Shown piece after piece: positions 54,877-64,000 of a stretch of DNA of 64,000 bases (positions within the stretch are counted from its first letter, which is position 1; every line of letters begins with the position of its first letter). Below the pieces are notes generated by a model. The model had not been told where the DNA came from and ran no database searches. It worked only from the letters and a program-made list of their open reading frames with translations. The stretch comes from SIAQ01 sp963767835 (GTDB lineage Bacteria > Planctomycetota > Planctomycetia > Gemmatales > Gemmataceae), in contig CAVYFY010000011.1 in NCBI GenBank assembly GCA_963767835.1, forward strand, positions 1 through 64,000, read 5' to 3'. Position numbers and translations under genes: made by a program.

Positions 54877-55617
54877 CTATTGGCTCTTCATGATGTCCTC
54901 ACGCATGTCTTCCGGGTAGCTCGCCCAGGTCGCCGTGTAGGTCGCCTCGAGCGGCACCGGGACATAGTGGGTTTCGTCCAGATACGCGGGCATGTCGGGC
55001 ATCACCTCACCGACAGCGACCGGCTCAACGCAGGCCGTTATCGGAAAACCGGCAATATACGCGACCAACGTGAGCGGTTGGTTGGCTGGTCGCTCGAATG
55101 GCGTTCCCTCGATTTCATCCCAAATGGCCTGGGGAAGGCCTTGCGGATCGCGCTTCGAGGGCGGGAATAAATCAATGACGAGCAAATGGATTCCGTTCCT
55201 CAATATTTCGAGGCTCTTTTCAACAAACTTTCGCACCGCGTATCGGCTGTTCTTATTTCCTGGCGAAACAATCTCAATGACGCACACGATTTGGCTGCGT
55301 GAATGCTGAATGGTGATGCGATTCGACCGCGCTGCCATCGAATTCTGTTGGGCACGGATTACGTAGCGTGTCTTCGGCTCCAGCGCCGTGACGACCCCGC
55401 CGCTTTTGGGTTCATCGAGGTCAGCGCGTTCGGCTTCCGGGGCCCGGTTGAGCGCGAGAATATCGGGCACCAGCCCGGGCGCGTGTTGTTCCACCAGTGC
55501 CGTGTATCCCTTCGGCAGCAAGCCGCGGTTGAGCGCGTTGCGAATTTCCACCGCCCACGTTTGATGAAAGTCATGAAAGAGGTTGGGTTCAACCTTGGTC
55601 CAGTCGTGAATCGGCAT
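54877..55617 (-). CDS. DUF4058 family protein
   Basis: This 246-residue protein begins MPIHDWTKVEPNLFHDFH, the DUF4058 N-terminus, and contains VIEIVSPGNKNSR and LLVIDLFPPSKRD, a nuclease-fold-like core seen in this family. GGAGGG precedes the ATG at 55617. The family is common in planctomycetes and cyanobacteria and has no known function; the E-x-x-S-P-x-N-K block suggests a PD-(D/E)XK-like fold. Confidence 0.82.
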   Translation of the reverse strand: MPIHDWTKVEPNLFHDFHQTWAVEIRNALNRGLLPKGYTALVEQHAPGLVPDILALNRAPEAERADLDEPKSGGVVTALEPKTRYVIRAQQNSMAARSNRITIQHSRSQIVCVIEIVSPGNKNSRYAVRKFVEKSLEILRNGIHLLVIDLFPPSKRDPQGLPQAIWDEIEGTPFERPANQPLTLVAYIAGFPITACVEPVAVGEVMPDMPAYLDETHYVPVPLEATYTATWASYPEDMREDIMKSQ

Positions 55618-55772
55618 GGTGCCCTCCGCATGCAAGTGCCCTCATACATTATCGCCGATTTCAGCAAAAGGGAATCCGAAATGCACCGGCGCCGCACAGT
55701 GCATGGACCATCGCCGATACCGTTCCTACAATGGCGTAATTCCGAATCCATCATCCGAGCAGGATTTGCACG

Positions 55773-56140
55773 ATGCCGAAAATCACGTTTGTCAACGAGA
55801 AAAAGGAAATCGAGGTCCCCGCCGGCGCCAATTTGCGTGATGAGCGCGCAAGGCCGGCATTGAGGTGAATTCCCGGCTGCTCGGCATTCCGCTCAACTGC
55901 TTCGGCCACGGCACGTGCGGCACTTGCCGCATCCTCGTTGAAAAGGGGATGGAGAACTTGAGCAAGAAGGGAATCATCGAAAAGATCACGCTCCTGCGCA
56001 TGTTCTCCGCGATCGGCCACGAAGACGAAATGCGGCTGGCGTGTCAGTGCACGGTCACCGGCGATTGCACCGTGGAGACGAAGCCGGCCATGAACATCAG
56101 CGGCGATGTCTTTTGGCAAAAACCGTATCCGAACAAATGA
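55773..56140 (+). CDS. [2Fe-2S] ferredoxin, one frameshift
   Basis: The N-terminus MPKITFVNEKKEIEVPAGAN reads from the ATG at 55773 and stops after RDERARPALR. The adjacent frame continues AGIEVNSRLLGIPLNC, with the cluster motif C-x5-C-x2-C (CFGHGTCGTC) and the fourth Cys in RLACQCTVTG. Adding one G near 55842 joins them. The product of about 122 residues is an electron carrier. Confidence 0.75.
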
Positions 56141-56148
56141 GTGCACGT

Positions 56149-56969
56149 TTAGCGTTCGCGTGACAGCCACGGGCCACTTGTTGCCGTAGGGCGAGAAGTC
56201 AACATGAAGGGCGCATTCTCAGCATTCGCTTGTTCGCTCGGCATTTTCGCCGACCACGCCACAGGCGGATAATACAGCTTGGACAGGTCCACCTTCTCGT
56301 CAACCGCCAGGTCGCGCGGCACAACGGCATTGGCGCAGTGGGCGGTCGGCTCGTACAGATGAGCGGACGCGCCGGCAGCGACCACCAATTCCGAGCAGAA
56401 CCACCGATGCCGGCTTGCGTAGGTGTGCCCAAACCACTCGTGCCGCATTCCCTCGCGCGGACAGAATGGCGTCCCCAATAAAACGCATCGAAGCAGGGCG
56501 AAACGCTTGCCGACTTGCGACTCCGCAAAGCGCCGCAACTCGTCCGATTGCTCCGGCGTGAGCGGCCGACGGATACGGCGAACTTCGGCGGTGCCGGGAT
56601 AGTTGGCAAGCCGCGGCTCCACGTCCATGATGCAAACCTGGGCTGTCATCGTCCGCGGGCCAGCTAATTCCAGGAGCGCCGGCGTGCCGTCCGCGCGGGC
56701 GATGACCATGGCGGCATGCGTCGGCGGGGCGGTGTTCGCCAGCTTGAACATCATGTGGAAAAATCTATTCGCGTTGTCGTAGAGAATGAGATCGCCAGGC
56801 TGCGGCCAATACGGCTCGACGCCCGGATACGAGACGCGCACCACCGGGGTTGGCGAGATCAAATACCCGGCCGGCCTGCGCCCGCCGATGCCGTGCCGGT
56901 TTGCTGGCCCTGGCACCAGCCGACGGCGCCGATGAATACAGCGACGGTGACCAGCCAGCGCGCTTCCAT
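56149..56969 (-). CDS. secreted permuted papain-fold (NlpC/P60-like, YiiX-type) protein, one frameshift
   Basis: The start at 56969 gives a signal peptide (MEARWLVTVAVFIGAVG, cleaved near GWCQGQQ) in one frame. The mature part reads in another from about 56870 (PAGYLISPTPVV). Motifs are GDLILYDNANRFFH, then THAAMVIAR and WFCSELVVAAG with a likely catalytic Cys. This order fits permuted NlpC/P60 enzymes such as YiiX. It may act on peptides or lipids in the envelope. GAGGAAGG precedes the ATG. Confidence 0.65.
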
Positions 56970-57203
56970 GCCTTCCTCGCTTCGTGCAGGTGATGATCGC
57001 GTCATGCATCTATTCCATTTTCTTCGTCTAAGCCGGCTCTTCGCTGTAGCGGTCCAGGCGATGAGGTCCGCTTGTCCGCGTCCGGCAGGCATTATCCTCT
57101 GCGCAACTGCGCCACCTTGTCGCCAAGACCTCGTGGTAGAGGGTTGACGTAATCCGTATCTTAGGCACAAGCGTTACAATCCACATGGACCGGAACCGCG
57201 CCA

Positions 57204-57833
57204 ATGCCGCTCATTGAAGTGCCGCTTGAACTCGGTGACCCCGCCGTGCCTGGCGATGTGCGCCGTTTTTTGCGCGAGGCGGAGCGGCGCATCGAAGAAT
57301 TCCAGCACGACAGCCGCGTGCCCGGATTTGTGCCGTGCGATTTCCCGTGCGCTTACCGCTTCCTGAACTCACTGGCGGCTTTGGATGCTAGGCCGGGCAA
57401 GCTATTCTGCGAATGGGGGAGCGGCTTCGGCGTCGTGGCTTGCTTGGCGGCGATGCTCGGCTATGACGCCGTCGGCATCGAGATCAATCGCGATCTGGTT
57501 GACGCCGCCCGGCTGCTTGCCGAAGATTTCGCCGTGCCGGTCGAATTCGTTCACGGCAGCTTCATCCCGCAGGGCGAAACAATCGATGCTGCCGGCGGCT
57601 TCTCCTGGCTCGAAACCGAAGCGTCACAAGGCGACATGGAATTCGGCCCCGACGATTTCGATGTCATATTCGCCTATCCCTGGCCGGACGAGGAAGCATC
57701 GACCGAAGCCCTGTTCGAGCGCTGTGCGGCCGCCGGCGCTTTGCTGGCGTCCTATCACGGCGGCGCTGATTTTCGGTTGCAGCGCAAAGTTGCTGGAAAG
57801 ACGCGCAAGGCGGCGGGACGGCGGGCACTCTAA
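57204..57833 (+). CDS. class I SAM-dependent methyltransferase-like protein
   Basis: This 209-residue protein has motif I FCEWGSGFGVVACLAAM, the acidic loop GIEINRDLVDAARLL, and FDVIFAYPWPDEE at the motif IV position. Substrate unknown. No strong ribosome site was seen. Its stop lies 1 bp from the stop of the convergent VWA gene. Confidence 0.7.
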   Translation: MPLIEVPLELGDPAVPGDVRRFLREAERRIEEFQHDSRVPGFVPCDFPCAYRFLNSLAALDARPGKLFCEWGSGFGVVACLAAMLGYDAVGIEINRDLVDAARLLAEDFAVPVEFVHGSFIPQGETIDAAGGFSWLETEASQGDMEFGPDDFDVIFAYPWPDEEASTEALFERCAAAGALLASYHGGADFRLQRKVAGKTRKAAGRRAL

Positions 57834-57834
57834 T

Positions 57835-59070
57835 TCACCGCGCCTGGGCTTCTTGCGCAAATCTGTGCAAATCGTTCCCCTTCAGCACCGCCGCCAGCAG
57901 CTCCGGCAAGCGGTCCGGCGTGCAACCGAAGCATGGCATGCCCATCTTCACGAGCTTTTCGGCCAGCTTCTCGTTGTACGACGGCTGCCCCTGGTCCGAA
58001 ATCGCCAACAGCCCCACCGCTTTCACGCCGCTCTCGAGCAGGAACTCCATCTTCTTGACGAATCGGCTCTCGTTCGGGCTGGTGTCGAAAAGGTCGGCGA
58101 GCAGGATGTAGAGCGTCTTTGCCGGCGTGTGCATGAAGCGCTCGCAATAGCGGGTCGCCATCCAGTAGTCCTCCGCGCCGCCGAGCTGGACGCCGAAGAG
58201 CAGATCGACGGGGTCGGAGCAGTGCTCGGTCAGATCAATGATGTCCGAATGATTGAAGGCAACGACGTGCGTCTCGACGGCGGGAATGCTCGCCAGGATC
58301 GCCCCCATGATGCCGCCGTAGATCAGCGAAGTCGCCATCGAGCCGGACTGATCCATGGCGATGATGATGTTCCACTGATTGCGCTGTTGCAATCGGCCGA
58401 AGAACGACATGTGCTCGGGGATGAGCGTCTTGAGTTCTGGCATGTAGTTCTTGAGATTGCGGCGAATAGTGCGAGGCCAATCGAGATTGGCGAGGCTGCG
58501 AAACGGGCTGTGCCGATTGCGATCGAGCGCGCCGCGGATGGCCTGGGCGAACTTCGATTCGAGCCGTCTGCGCACTTCTTCCACGACGCGCCGGACCAGA
58601 TCGCGCGCGGCCGCTTTCGCCTTCTCCGGCACCAAGTTCTTCATCGCCAGCACCGTTCCCGCCAAATCGATCGACGGCTCGACGCGTGACATGACTTCCG
58701 GCTCGAACAAAAGCTCCTTCATGCCGCGCCGTTCGATGGCGTCCTGCTGCAACAGCACGACGACGTCCTTGGGGAAGAAACTGCGAATCTGATCGAGCCA
58801 TTTCGCCACGCGCGGGAAGGAGCGGCCCTTCGCATAACCGTGCGTGCGGCCTTCGGTAGGCGCTTCCCATTCGCTGCGGCTGATTTCCTCATCGGGATAG
58901 ATTGTCGCGAGGGCCTCATCCATCTCGCACTGATCGCCGGCAAGGACGGCCTGCCCGGCGCCTAAAAGGCCGAAGCCGCAGCCCATTTTCTGGAGCGAAT
59001 CCTCGGCGGACGCGCCAAGGATCAGCCGCCAGCGAGCGAAATCGGTCTGATCGATTTTGGGCGGTTCCAT
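57835..59070 (-). CDS. VWA (CoxE-type) protein
   Basis: This 411-residue protein has a helical N-terminal half and a von Willebrand A domain at about 230-400 with MIDAS motif MDQSGSM (AMDQSGSMATSL) and a later ADLFDTSPNES. Such proteins usually work with a MoxR-type AAA+ ATPase; none is encoded nearby. It lies 22 bp downstream of the class IV aminotransferase gene on the same strand. Confidence 0.78.
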   Translation of the reverse strand: MEPPKIDQTDFARWRLILGASAEDSLQKMGCGFGLLGAGQAVLAGDQCEMDEALATIYPDEEISRSEWEAPTEGRTHGYAKGRSFPRVAKWLDQIRSFFPKDVVVLLQQDAIERRGMKELLFEPEVMSRVEPSIDLAGTVLAMKNLVPEKAKAAARDLVRRVVEEVRRRLESKFAQAIRGALDRNRHSPFRSLANLDWPRTIRRNLKNYMPELKTLIPEHMSFFGRLQQRNQWNIIIAMDQSGSMATSLIYGGIMGAILASIPAVETHVVAFNHSDIIDLTEHCSDPVDLLFGVQLGGAEDYWMATRYCERFMHTPAKTLYILLADLFDTSPNESRFVKKMEFLLESGVKAVGLLAISDQGQPSYNEKLAEKLVKMGMPCFGCTPDRLPELLAAVLKGNDLHRFAQEAQAR

Positions 59071-59091
59071 GGGATTGCCCGCGTTATTCGT

Positions 59092-59948
59092 TTAGCCCCG
59101 CGTCAAAAACGCCCGCACGTTCTCGGTGTACGCCGCCTGCAAACGCCGCGTTATCGGCCCCGGTTGGCCCGTCTTGACCGCTCGGCCATCGACCGTCACG
59201 ATCGGCAAGACCTCGCAGGTGGTGCCGAGCAGGAACAACTCATCCGCGTCGCCAAGCTCATTGCGGTTCAAATTGCGCTCGATCACGTCAACACCGATCT
59301 GCTGAGCAAGCTTGAGCGTGTAGCCGCGCGTGATGCTGGGCAAAACGTTGGCCTTGAGCGGCGTGGTATGGAGCTTGCCGGCCTCGACCGCGAAGAAGGT
59401 GCTGTGCGAGGCTTCGGTCATCGTGCCGTCGGGCAGATAAAGTAGCGCCTCGGCACAGCCGGCCTCCGACGATGCTTGATTGGCGAGGACATTGCCGAGC
59501 AGGTTGGTCGATTTGATGTCGGCGCGATGCCAGCGCAGGTCGGGAAAGGTGACGACGCCGCAACCGGTTTCGCACAGGGGGCGATAGGTGTCGGCATATT
59601 CCTGCACCCAGAGCAATTCGAGCGGCGTGATCCCCTTGGGAAAGGCGTGCTTGCGCGGGCGGCCCCGCGCGTCACTTGCAGATAGACCATCGCCTCCTTG
59701 AATCCGCCGGCCGCGATCGTCTCGTGCACGCGCCGCCGCATCCTCGGCATATCGACGCCGACGATGCCGATTGCGCCGATGCTCCGCGTGAAGCGGTCGA
59801 AGTGCTCGTCTTCCAGCCAGCAATTGCCGTTGTAGACGCGCAGCACCTCGTAGACGGCATCGCCGAAAAGAAAGCCGCGATCGAGCGGCGAAATGGTGAC
59901 ATCAGCGAGCGGCATGATCTTGCCGTGCAGATTGGCGAGCGGTTCCAT
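59092..59948 (-). CDS. class IV aminotransferase (D-alanine aminotransferase/IlvE-like), one frameshift
   Basis: The N-terminus PLADVTISPLDRGFLFGDAV and block GFKEAMVYLQVTRGAA read in one frame. From KHAFPKGITPLE the rest reads in another. The break is near 59655-59690. The PLP lysine is in WHRADIKSTNLLG, with EASHSTFFAVE and LGTTCEVLPIVTVDGR. The joined protein is about 285 residues. It is the second class IV enzyme in the window; the SHSTFF block resembles D-amino acid transaminases, but specificity is not certain. Confidence 0.78.
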
Positions 59949-60198
59949 GGTCGTCGGTTCCGTGGGAGGTTTCGAGCTGTCAGCTTTCAGCCGTCAGCTA
60001 TCAGCCGAGTTGCTATAAGATTACGAGATCATTGCTCGCGAGCCAATTGATCCGGCGAACGCGCGGTGCAACGAATTCTTGAACTGGAAAGCTAATTCTG
60101 CCGTGGAGTTAGGGAAATGCGTTTCACGCATACACCGACACCCCCTTCGTTGCAACGAAAGCCGCATGCAGAATTTCCGTACTTGTGCGACCTCAAAC

Positions 60199-60345
60199 CT
60201 TGATTTTGGGGTCGGGAGGGCGAGGCTCCTGCCGAGCCGCGAACCCCGAATCGCCGCTTGTAAACCAGTGCACTGGCGCTTCCGGCTCGGCAGGAGCCTC
60301 GCCCTCCCGCCGCGATTACCAGGCATGCCACCCCAAAATCAAGCC
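60199..60345. repeat. nested palindrome in intergenic region
   Basis: Outer arms CTTGATTTTGGGGT and ACCCCAAAATCAAG enclose 27-bp inner arms (CGGGAGGGCGAGGCTCCTGC from 60213; inverted copy ending 60309). The inner arms belong to a dispersed planctomycete-type palindrome. The stretch 59949-60378 holds no gene that I can support. Confidence 0.75.
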
Positions 60346-60378
60346 CTGAAGCCGTACTCGTCTCTTCTTCGCGGTCGG

Positions 60379-60849
60379 CTATTCCGGCTCGCGTCCATGC
60401 AGCAGGTAATATTCGACGTGAAAGCCCGCGATGGCGCCGCAGGCGACATGTCCGAGGCACATTCCCACGGCCAGAGCAGACAGATCGAGATGACCGTCCA
60501 ATGATGACAGGACGGCCACCAATGCTCCGATAGCCAAAAATGGGCTGCCAACGACACACCAAACGCATGTGCCAATCATGGCGCCATGGATCAGATTCAA
60601 GTTGCGCCATTTTCCATCGAATGAGGTAACACATGCGCGCATCAAGCCGTACACCACTCCTAGCCCGGCTTCGGCAAGCGGTACCGCCGCGAGCGCGAGG
60701 ATTTCTGGCCTCAGGTTCTTGCCGCCGGGGTTCAGTTTCAGATGCAGGTATGCCGCGCCGTAAATAGCAGAAGCCATCAAGCTACCGACGACCGCCGGAC
60801 CGGGAACGCCCCAGAATGCCGCCTTCAGCGTTCGGCGAATGAATGGCAC
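60379..60849 (-). CDS. hypothetical membrane protein
   Basis: This 156-residue protein has about four hydrophobic segments (AVVGSLMASAIYGAAYL, ILALAAVPLAEAGLGVVYG, CVWCVVGSPFLAIGALVAVL, LSALAVGMCLGHVACGAIAG). No family was recognised. It follows the HEAT-like gene by 9 bp on the same strand. Confidence 0.6.
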   Translation of the reverse strand: MPFIRRTLKAAFWGVPGPAVVGSLMASAIYGAAYLHLKLNPGGKNLRPEILALAAVPLAEAGLGVVYGLMRACVTSFDGKWRNLNLIHGAMIGTCVWCVVGSPFLAIGALVAVLSSLDGHLDLSALAVGMCLGHVACGAIAGFHVEYYLLHGREPE

Positions 60850-60858
60850 GGAACATTC

Positions 60859-62018
60859 CTATTTCTTCGGCTGGGATGCTTTTTCCTCGGCAAGCAACTC
60901 TTCCGTTTCCGCGACCCACTCCGGATCGCTGGACCGCTCGACTTGCACGCGTGCCTTCGCACTGGGCGAAGGGCACTCCAGCGCAAAACGAAGCACGGAC
61001 TTCCGCATGATCGGCGTGTTGTAGCCCTTCTTCGAAGTCAATGCAAGAATCTCGTCGCAGTATTCCCAGCGGGTCATTATCCGCAAATCCTCGATCGCGA
61101 AATCGGCCATGTCCGGCACGCCGAGAAACAGAGCGATTCCCTGGACGCATTTTTTTTCGTCCACCAGGTCTTTCCGGTTCGCGCCGAGCCAACGCATGGC
61201 TTGCAGGGCCGCATAGCGTTGCAGGAAGGACTCGTCTTTTTGCCTGGCGAGATTCATAATCGAACGCCAGCCAGCTTCCGGTTCGAGAAGTGTGTAGCCA
61301 GCGAGCGCGCTAGCGACTGGCGTGCGCTTGCCTTTGGGCGGCGGCGGACCGTCGATCAATTTCCGCAGCGCCTCCGCATGTTCCTTTTTTCCGCAATGGC
61401 CGAGGAGCATGGCGTAGGTGCCCAGCTGGGCGGCGGGCGTGTTGGCGTCCTGAATCGCTTTGACAAGTGGTTCGGGCTTGAGCGACTCGGCAACCTTGCG
61501 AAAGTCCGCGTATTTTTCGGCGGCGGCCCGGCCAAGTTCCAGGTTAGCGGAATAAGCGACCTCGGTGCTCGCGCTTTGCAAAAAGTCCACCGAAAAGCGA
61601 AGTCGCGCTTGCACGGATTTGCCCTTCAGCTCCCTGGCGCCGCGGATGTATTTGACAATTTCTCCCTTCGCATCGATCGCAAGACTGGCATAAGCGTCCA
61701 GTTGCCCGTTGTCGACATCGAAGGCAACCAGGCATTTCTCCTTTTTCGAAATCTTGCGACGGCAGGACAATCACCTTGCGGCCCTTCAGCAAGCATGCGG
61801 CACGATGATGTCGTCAAGGACCAACTCCGTTTGGCCGTAGGGATTCGCATTATTTGGCCCGACCGCGTTCTGGAAACGGCCGGTAACAAGAATTGGGGCG
61901 TCAATGAACAAGTTCAGTGGCGACCGGGGCTGCCAACACATGGACCACCGGCTTGGAACCGTGATTGATCGGCCAAGGCCATGCAGAGAATTGCGAGGGG
62001 CAATTGGTACCGGCGCAT
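60859..62018 (-). pseudogene. secreted planctomycete protein of unknown function, multiple frameshifts
   Basis: The start at 62018 (GGAGG 8 bases upstream) gives a signal peptide, MRRYQLPLAILCMALAD. The mature part runs through at least three frames: APILVTGRFQNAVGPNNAN near 61850, then LKGRKVIVLPS near 61780, then the long final frame from about 61760 to 60859 (KCLVAFDVDNGQLDAY, LGTYAMLLGHCG, YAALQAMRWLG). The last part looks HEAT-like. Either the gene is decayed or several bases are wrong. Confidence 0.6.
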
Positions 62019-62186
62019 TGCATGCCTCCGTGGAATCAAGAAACATTCTCTCACAAGCGAAGATAGCACGTCTCTCCCAGCGGTGCAATCCTTCCCAGCG
62101 CGAAATCGATCGATGCTTGCTACGCGGCTCAGCGCCGGCATAGAATGCGTGGCATATCAATCCCGAAATCATCCGCGAGGTGTACG

Positions 62187-63089
62187 ATGTTGTACGGACG
62201 AATCACGGGCCTCGTGTTTTCCCTCTTCCTGCCCGCGTTCTATCGCCACGTCGTGCGCAACTGGGGCGGCATCGGCCTGCTCTACCTGATCTTGCTCTTG
62301 ACGCTGGCCTGGATTCCCTCGCTGGTCAACTTCCACCTCTGGCTCCGGAAAATTGCCCAGGAGGATTTCCCGAAAGTCGCCAAGGATTGGCCCGACATCA
62401 GCATCAAAAATGGCAAGGTCTCCTCGCCGGTCCCGCAGCCACTGGAAATCAAGGATGAGCGCGGCAACGTTTTCTTCGTGCTTGACACGACGGGGAAGAT
62501 CAACAATCTCGATCAGACCAAGGCCATGTTCCTGCTTACCGAGACGAAATTTTTCCAGCGCGATCAGCTCAACAACATTCAGATCCACGATCTCACCACA
62601 TTCCCCGATTTCGACCTCACGAAGGAGCGCGTGCAGGAATGGGTCGATACCGGCGCGGACTGGGCGGCGGTGTGTTGCTATCCGTTCTGCCTGTTCGGCT
62701 CGATGATCCGCGCCATCATCCTCATGCTGCTCGCCTCGATCGCGGGGTTGATCTTCAACGCCGCCTTCAACGCCAAGGTGACCTATGGCGGCCTGTTACG
62801 CTTCGCGGCCGTGGGCATGACGCTTTCCGTCTACATCGACACGGGCGTCGATATCGCGCACCTGTGCGGGCAGACGAGTATCAACCTTCCCCCCTTCCCG
62901 CTATGGTTCCTCATCGCCCTGGGTCTTACGATCGCCTACGTCGGCTTTGGCTGCTTCGTGTCGGTGCCCAAGCTCGCGGACCTGGACTACGATCGGGACG
63001 CCGATGACGATTGGCGTCGGCCTCGCCCCGCGGATGCCGACGACCGATACAAAGCCGACGACGGCGGCTTCAAGGCCGGGGAGCCTTGA
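62187..63089 (+). CDS. DUF1189-like integral membrane protein
   Basis: This 300-residue protein has membrane segments at about 28-48 (LYLILLLTLAWIPSLVNF), 170-195 (IRAIILMLLASIAGLIF), 203-222 and 236-256. A soluble loop lies between the first two. The Asp/Arg-rich tail (DRDADDDWRRPRPADADD) is cytosolic. GAGGTG lies 5 bases before the ATG. It overlaps the convergent hydrolase gene by 20 bp. Confidence 0.7.
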   Translation: MLYGRITGLVFSLFLPAFYRHVVRNWGGIGLLYLILLLTLAWIPSLVNFHLWLRKIAQEDFPKVAKDWPDISIKNGKVSSPVPQPLEIKDERGNVFFVLDTTGKINNLDQTKAMFLLTETKFFQRDQLNNIQIHDLTTFPDFDLTKERVQEWVDTGADWAAVCCYPFCLFGSMIRAIILMLLASIAGLIFNAAFNAKVTYGGLLRFAAVGMTLSVYIDTGVDIAHLCGQTSINLPPFPLWFLIALGLTIAYVGFGCFVSVPKLADLDYDRDADDDWRRPRPADADDRYKADDGGFKAGEP

Positions 63090-63921
63090 GACAAAAAGCG
63101 CTGATCGCCTCCACGAATTCCGCTTCCTTCTCGAACATCGGCAAATGGCCGCAATCCTTGATCAGCTTCAATTCAGCGCCGGGGATATGTTTCTTGTACT
63201 CTTCGCCATAAGCGGGTGGCACGAGCCGGTCATGATCGCCCCATAACAGCAGCGTCGGGCAAGCGATGCGCCGCAAGCGCCCCGCCAGCTTCGGATCGTA
63301 AGGGCGCTCCCAGACCATGCGGGCCAACACGGTCATCGCCTGATACGCATTGAGCATCGTCGCGTCGTCCACCTGGTCCTTGATGACCAGGCTTGCCATC
63401 GGCCCGGCTGGATCGTGGAACAACATTTCGCGCATCTTGGCGCGGTCCAGCGTCATGCGAAACAGATCGGGGAGCAAGTGCCCTTCAACCCACAACCCCG
63501 GCGCGTCGGCGATCCACAGCTTCTTGACGCGCTCCGGCCAGCGCACCGCGATCTCCGCCGCGATCCAGCCGCCCAGGCTGACGCCGCCCAGGCAGACTTG
63601 CTCCAGGCCAAGTGCGTCGAGCATGTCGAGGTAGTGAAACGCCATATCCTCGATGTCGGCGATCTGCTCGAAGCCGCCGGAGCGCCCGAAGCCCGGATGC
63701 AACGGCGAATAGACATGAAACTTCTTGGCGAACGCTTGATGGAACGGCAGCCACAGCATCGATTCGCCGAGAGCACTGTGCAGATAAACGAATGGCTCGC
63801 CGTCACCGCCGTGCGTGAGGATGATCGACTTGCCGGCGATGTCGACGGTTTCGGGCTGGCCGCCGCCTTTGTTGAGGAGGACGCGGGCGCCGTATTGCAG
63901 TTTTTTGAGGAGGTTCAGCAT
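63070..63921 (-). CDS. alpha/beta hydrolase
   Basis: This 283-residue hydrolase has nucleophile elbow GVSLGGW, an oxyanion region LHSALGESMLWLP, the acid in LLLWGDHDRLVPP, and catalytic His in DCGHLPMFEKE. The start at 63921 overlaps the stop of the upstream gene (TGATG). A proposed TTG at 63924 is not needed. Substrate unknown. Confidence 0.82.
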   Translation of the reverse strand: MLNLLKKLQYGARVLLNKGGGQPETVDIAGKSIILTHGGDGEPFVYLHSALGESMLWLPFHQAFAKKFHVYSPLHPGFGRSGGFEQIADIEDMAFHYLDMLDALGLEQVCLGGVSLGGWIAAEIAVRWPERVKKLWIADAPGLWVEGHLLPDLFRMTLDRAKMREMLFHDPAGPMASLVIKDQVDDATMLNAYQAMTVLARMVWERPYDPKLAGRLRRIACPTLLLWGDHDRLVPPAYGEEYKKHIPGAELKLIKDCGHLPMFEKEAEFVEAISAFCLKAPRP

Positions 63922-64000
63922 CAATCACCGTTCCGCTTGAATTGGAGCCTTCGTCGCAAGCGCTCGTTTTCCTCCACCAGAGCGGCCTTCTCGCGTTCGG
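63921..64000 (-). CDS. C-terminal end of a coiled-coil protein, cut by window edge
   Basis: The visible C-terminus reads EKAALVEENERLRRRLQF and ends KRNGD at TGA 63921-63923. The heptad pattern is that of a coiled coil. It is translationally coupled to the hydrolase by the overlapping TGATG. The upstream part is outside the window. Confidence 0.55.
   Translation of the reverse strand, partial: EREKAALVEENERLRRRLQFKRNGD

Noticed and set aside
57835..59070. MoxR-VWA chaperone-like system
   Set aside because: A VWA protein is present, but no AAA+ MoxR gene is found nearby in the window.

Overview
The window looks like chromosome from a GC-rich planctomycete, probably of the Gemmataceae. That placement is an inference from gene content: secreted PQQ-type beta-propeller proteins, DUF4058 and DUF1189 proteins, two groEL genes around one groES, planctomycete-style transposases, and several families of long intergenic palindromes. 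No rRNA or other species marker is present.

Positions 1-18754 are an accessory region. From left to right they hold: a decayed IS66-type transposase; an IS21-like istA/istB pair with an upstream zinc-finger gene and a ParB-like gene translationally coupled to istA; a small ORF and a large serine recombinase; an SNF2 helicase followed by a separate protein with a RapA-like N-terminal region and a C-terminal zinc ribbon; two truncated transposase genes fused end to end; and two copies, in the same orientation, of part of a Tn7/Mu-like transposon. That transposon encodes a DDE transposase, an ExeA/TnsC-like ATPase and a small DnaG-type CHC2 zinc-finger protein, and ends in a TGT terminus with an array of TTGCCGAATT repeats. 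An intact IS1182-type element sits in one of the repeat arrays. The region closes with the C-terminal part of a tyrosine recombinase running into the 3' end of a tRNA-Cys gene, the layout of an integrated island.

Positions 18755-64000 are mostly ordinary chromosome, in short operons: an ABC-2 exporter (ATPase plus two permeases) with ilvE; a LolD/LolCE-like lipoprotein release system; lysS; an HtrA-like protease overlapping a thioredoxin-like gene; a PfkB sugar kinase; a fused FAD-oxidoreductase/methyltransferase next to an ABC exporter; a chaperone block on the minus strand (groEL2, groES, groEL1, dnaJ, grpE); a membrane/beta-propeller fusion followed by a PPDK-like enzyme; and a set of poorly characterised genes. 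A truncated second IS1182 copy lies upstream of lysS, in the loop of a split palindrome.

Many conserved genes carry one apparent single-base indel: istA, the helicase, the ABC-2 ATPase, lysS, the ABC exporter, the PPDK-like gene, the ferredoxin, the papain-like peptidase and a class IV aminotransferase. Since lysS is normally essential, sequencing or assembly error is the simplest explanation for most of them. These genes are annotated here as full-length with the break noted.
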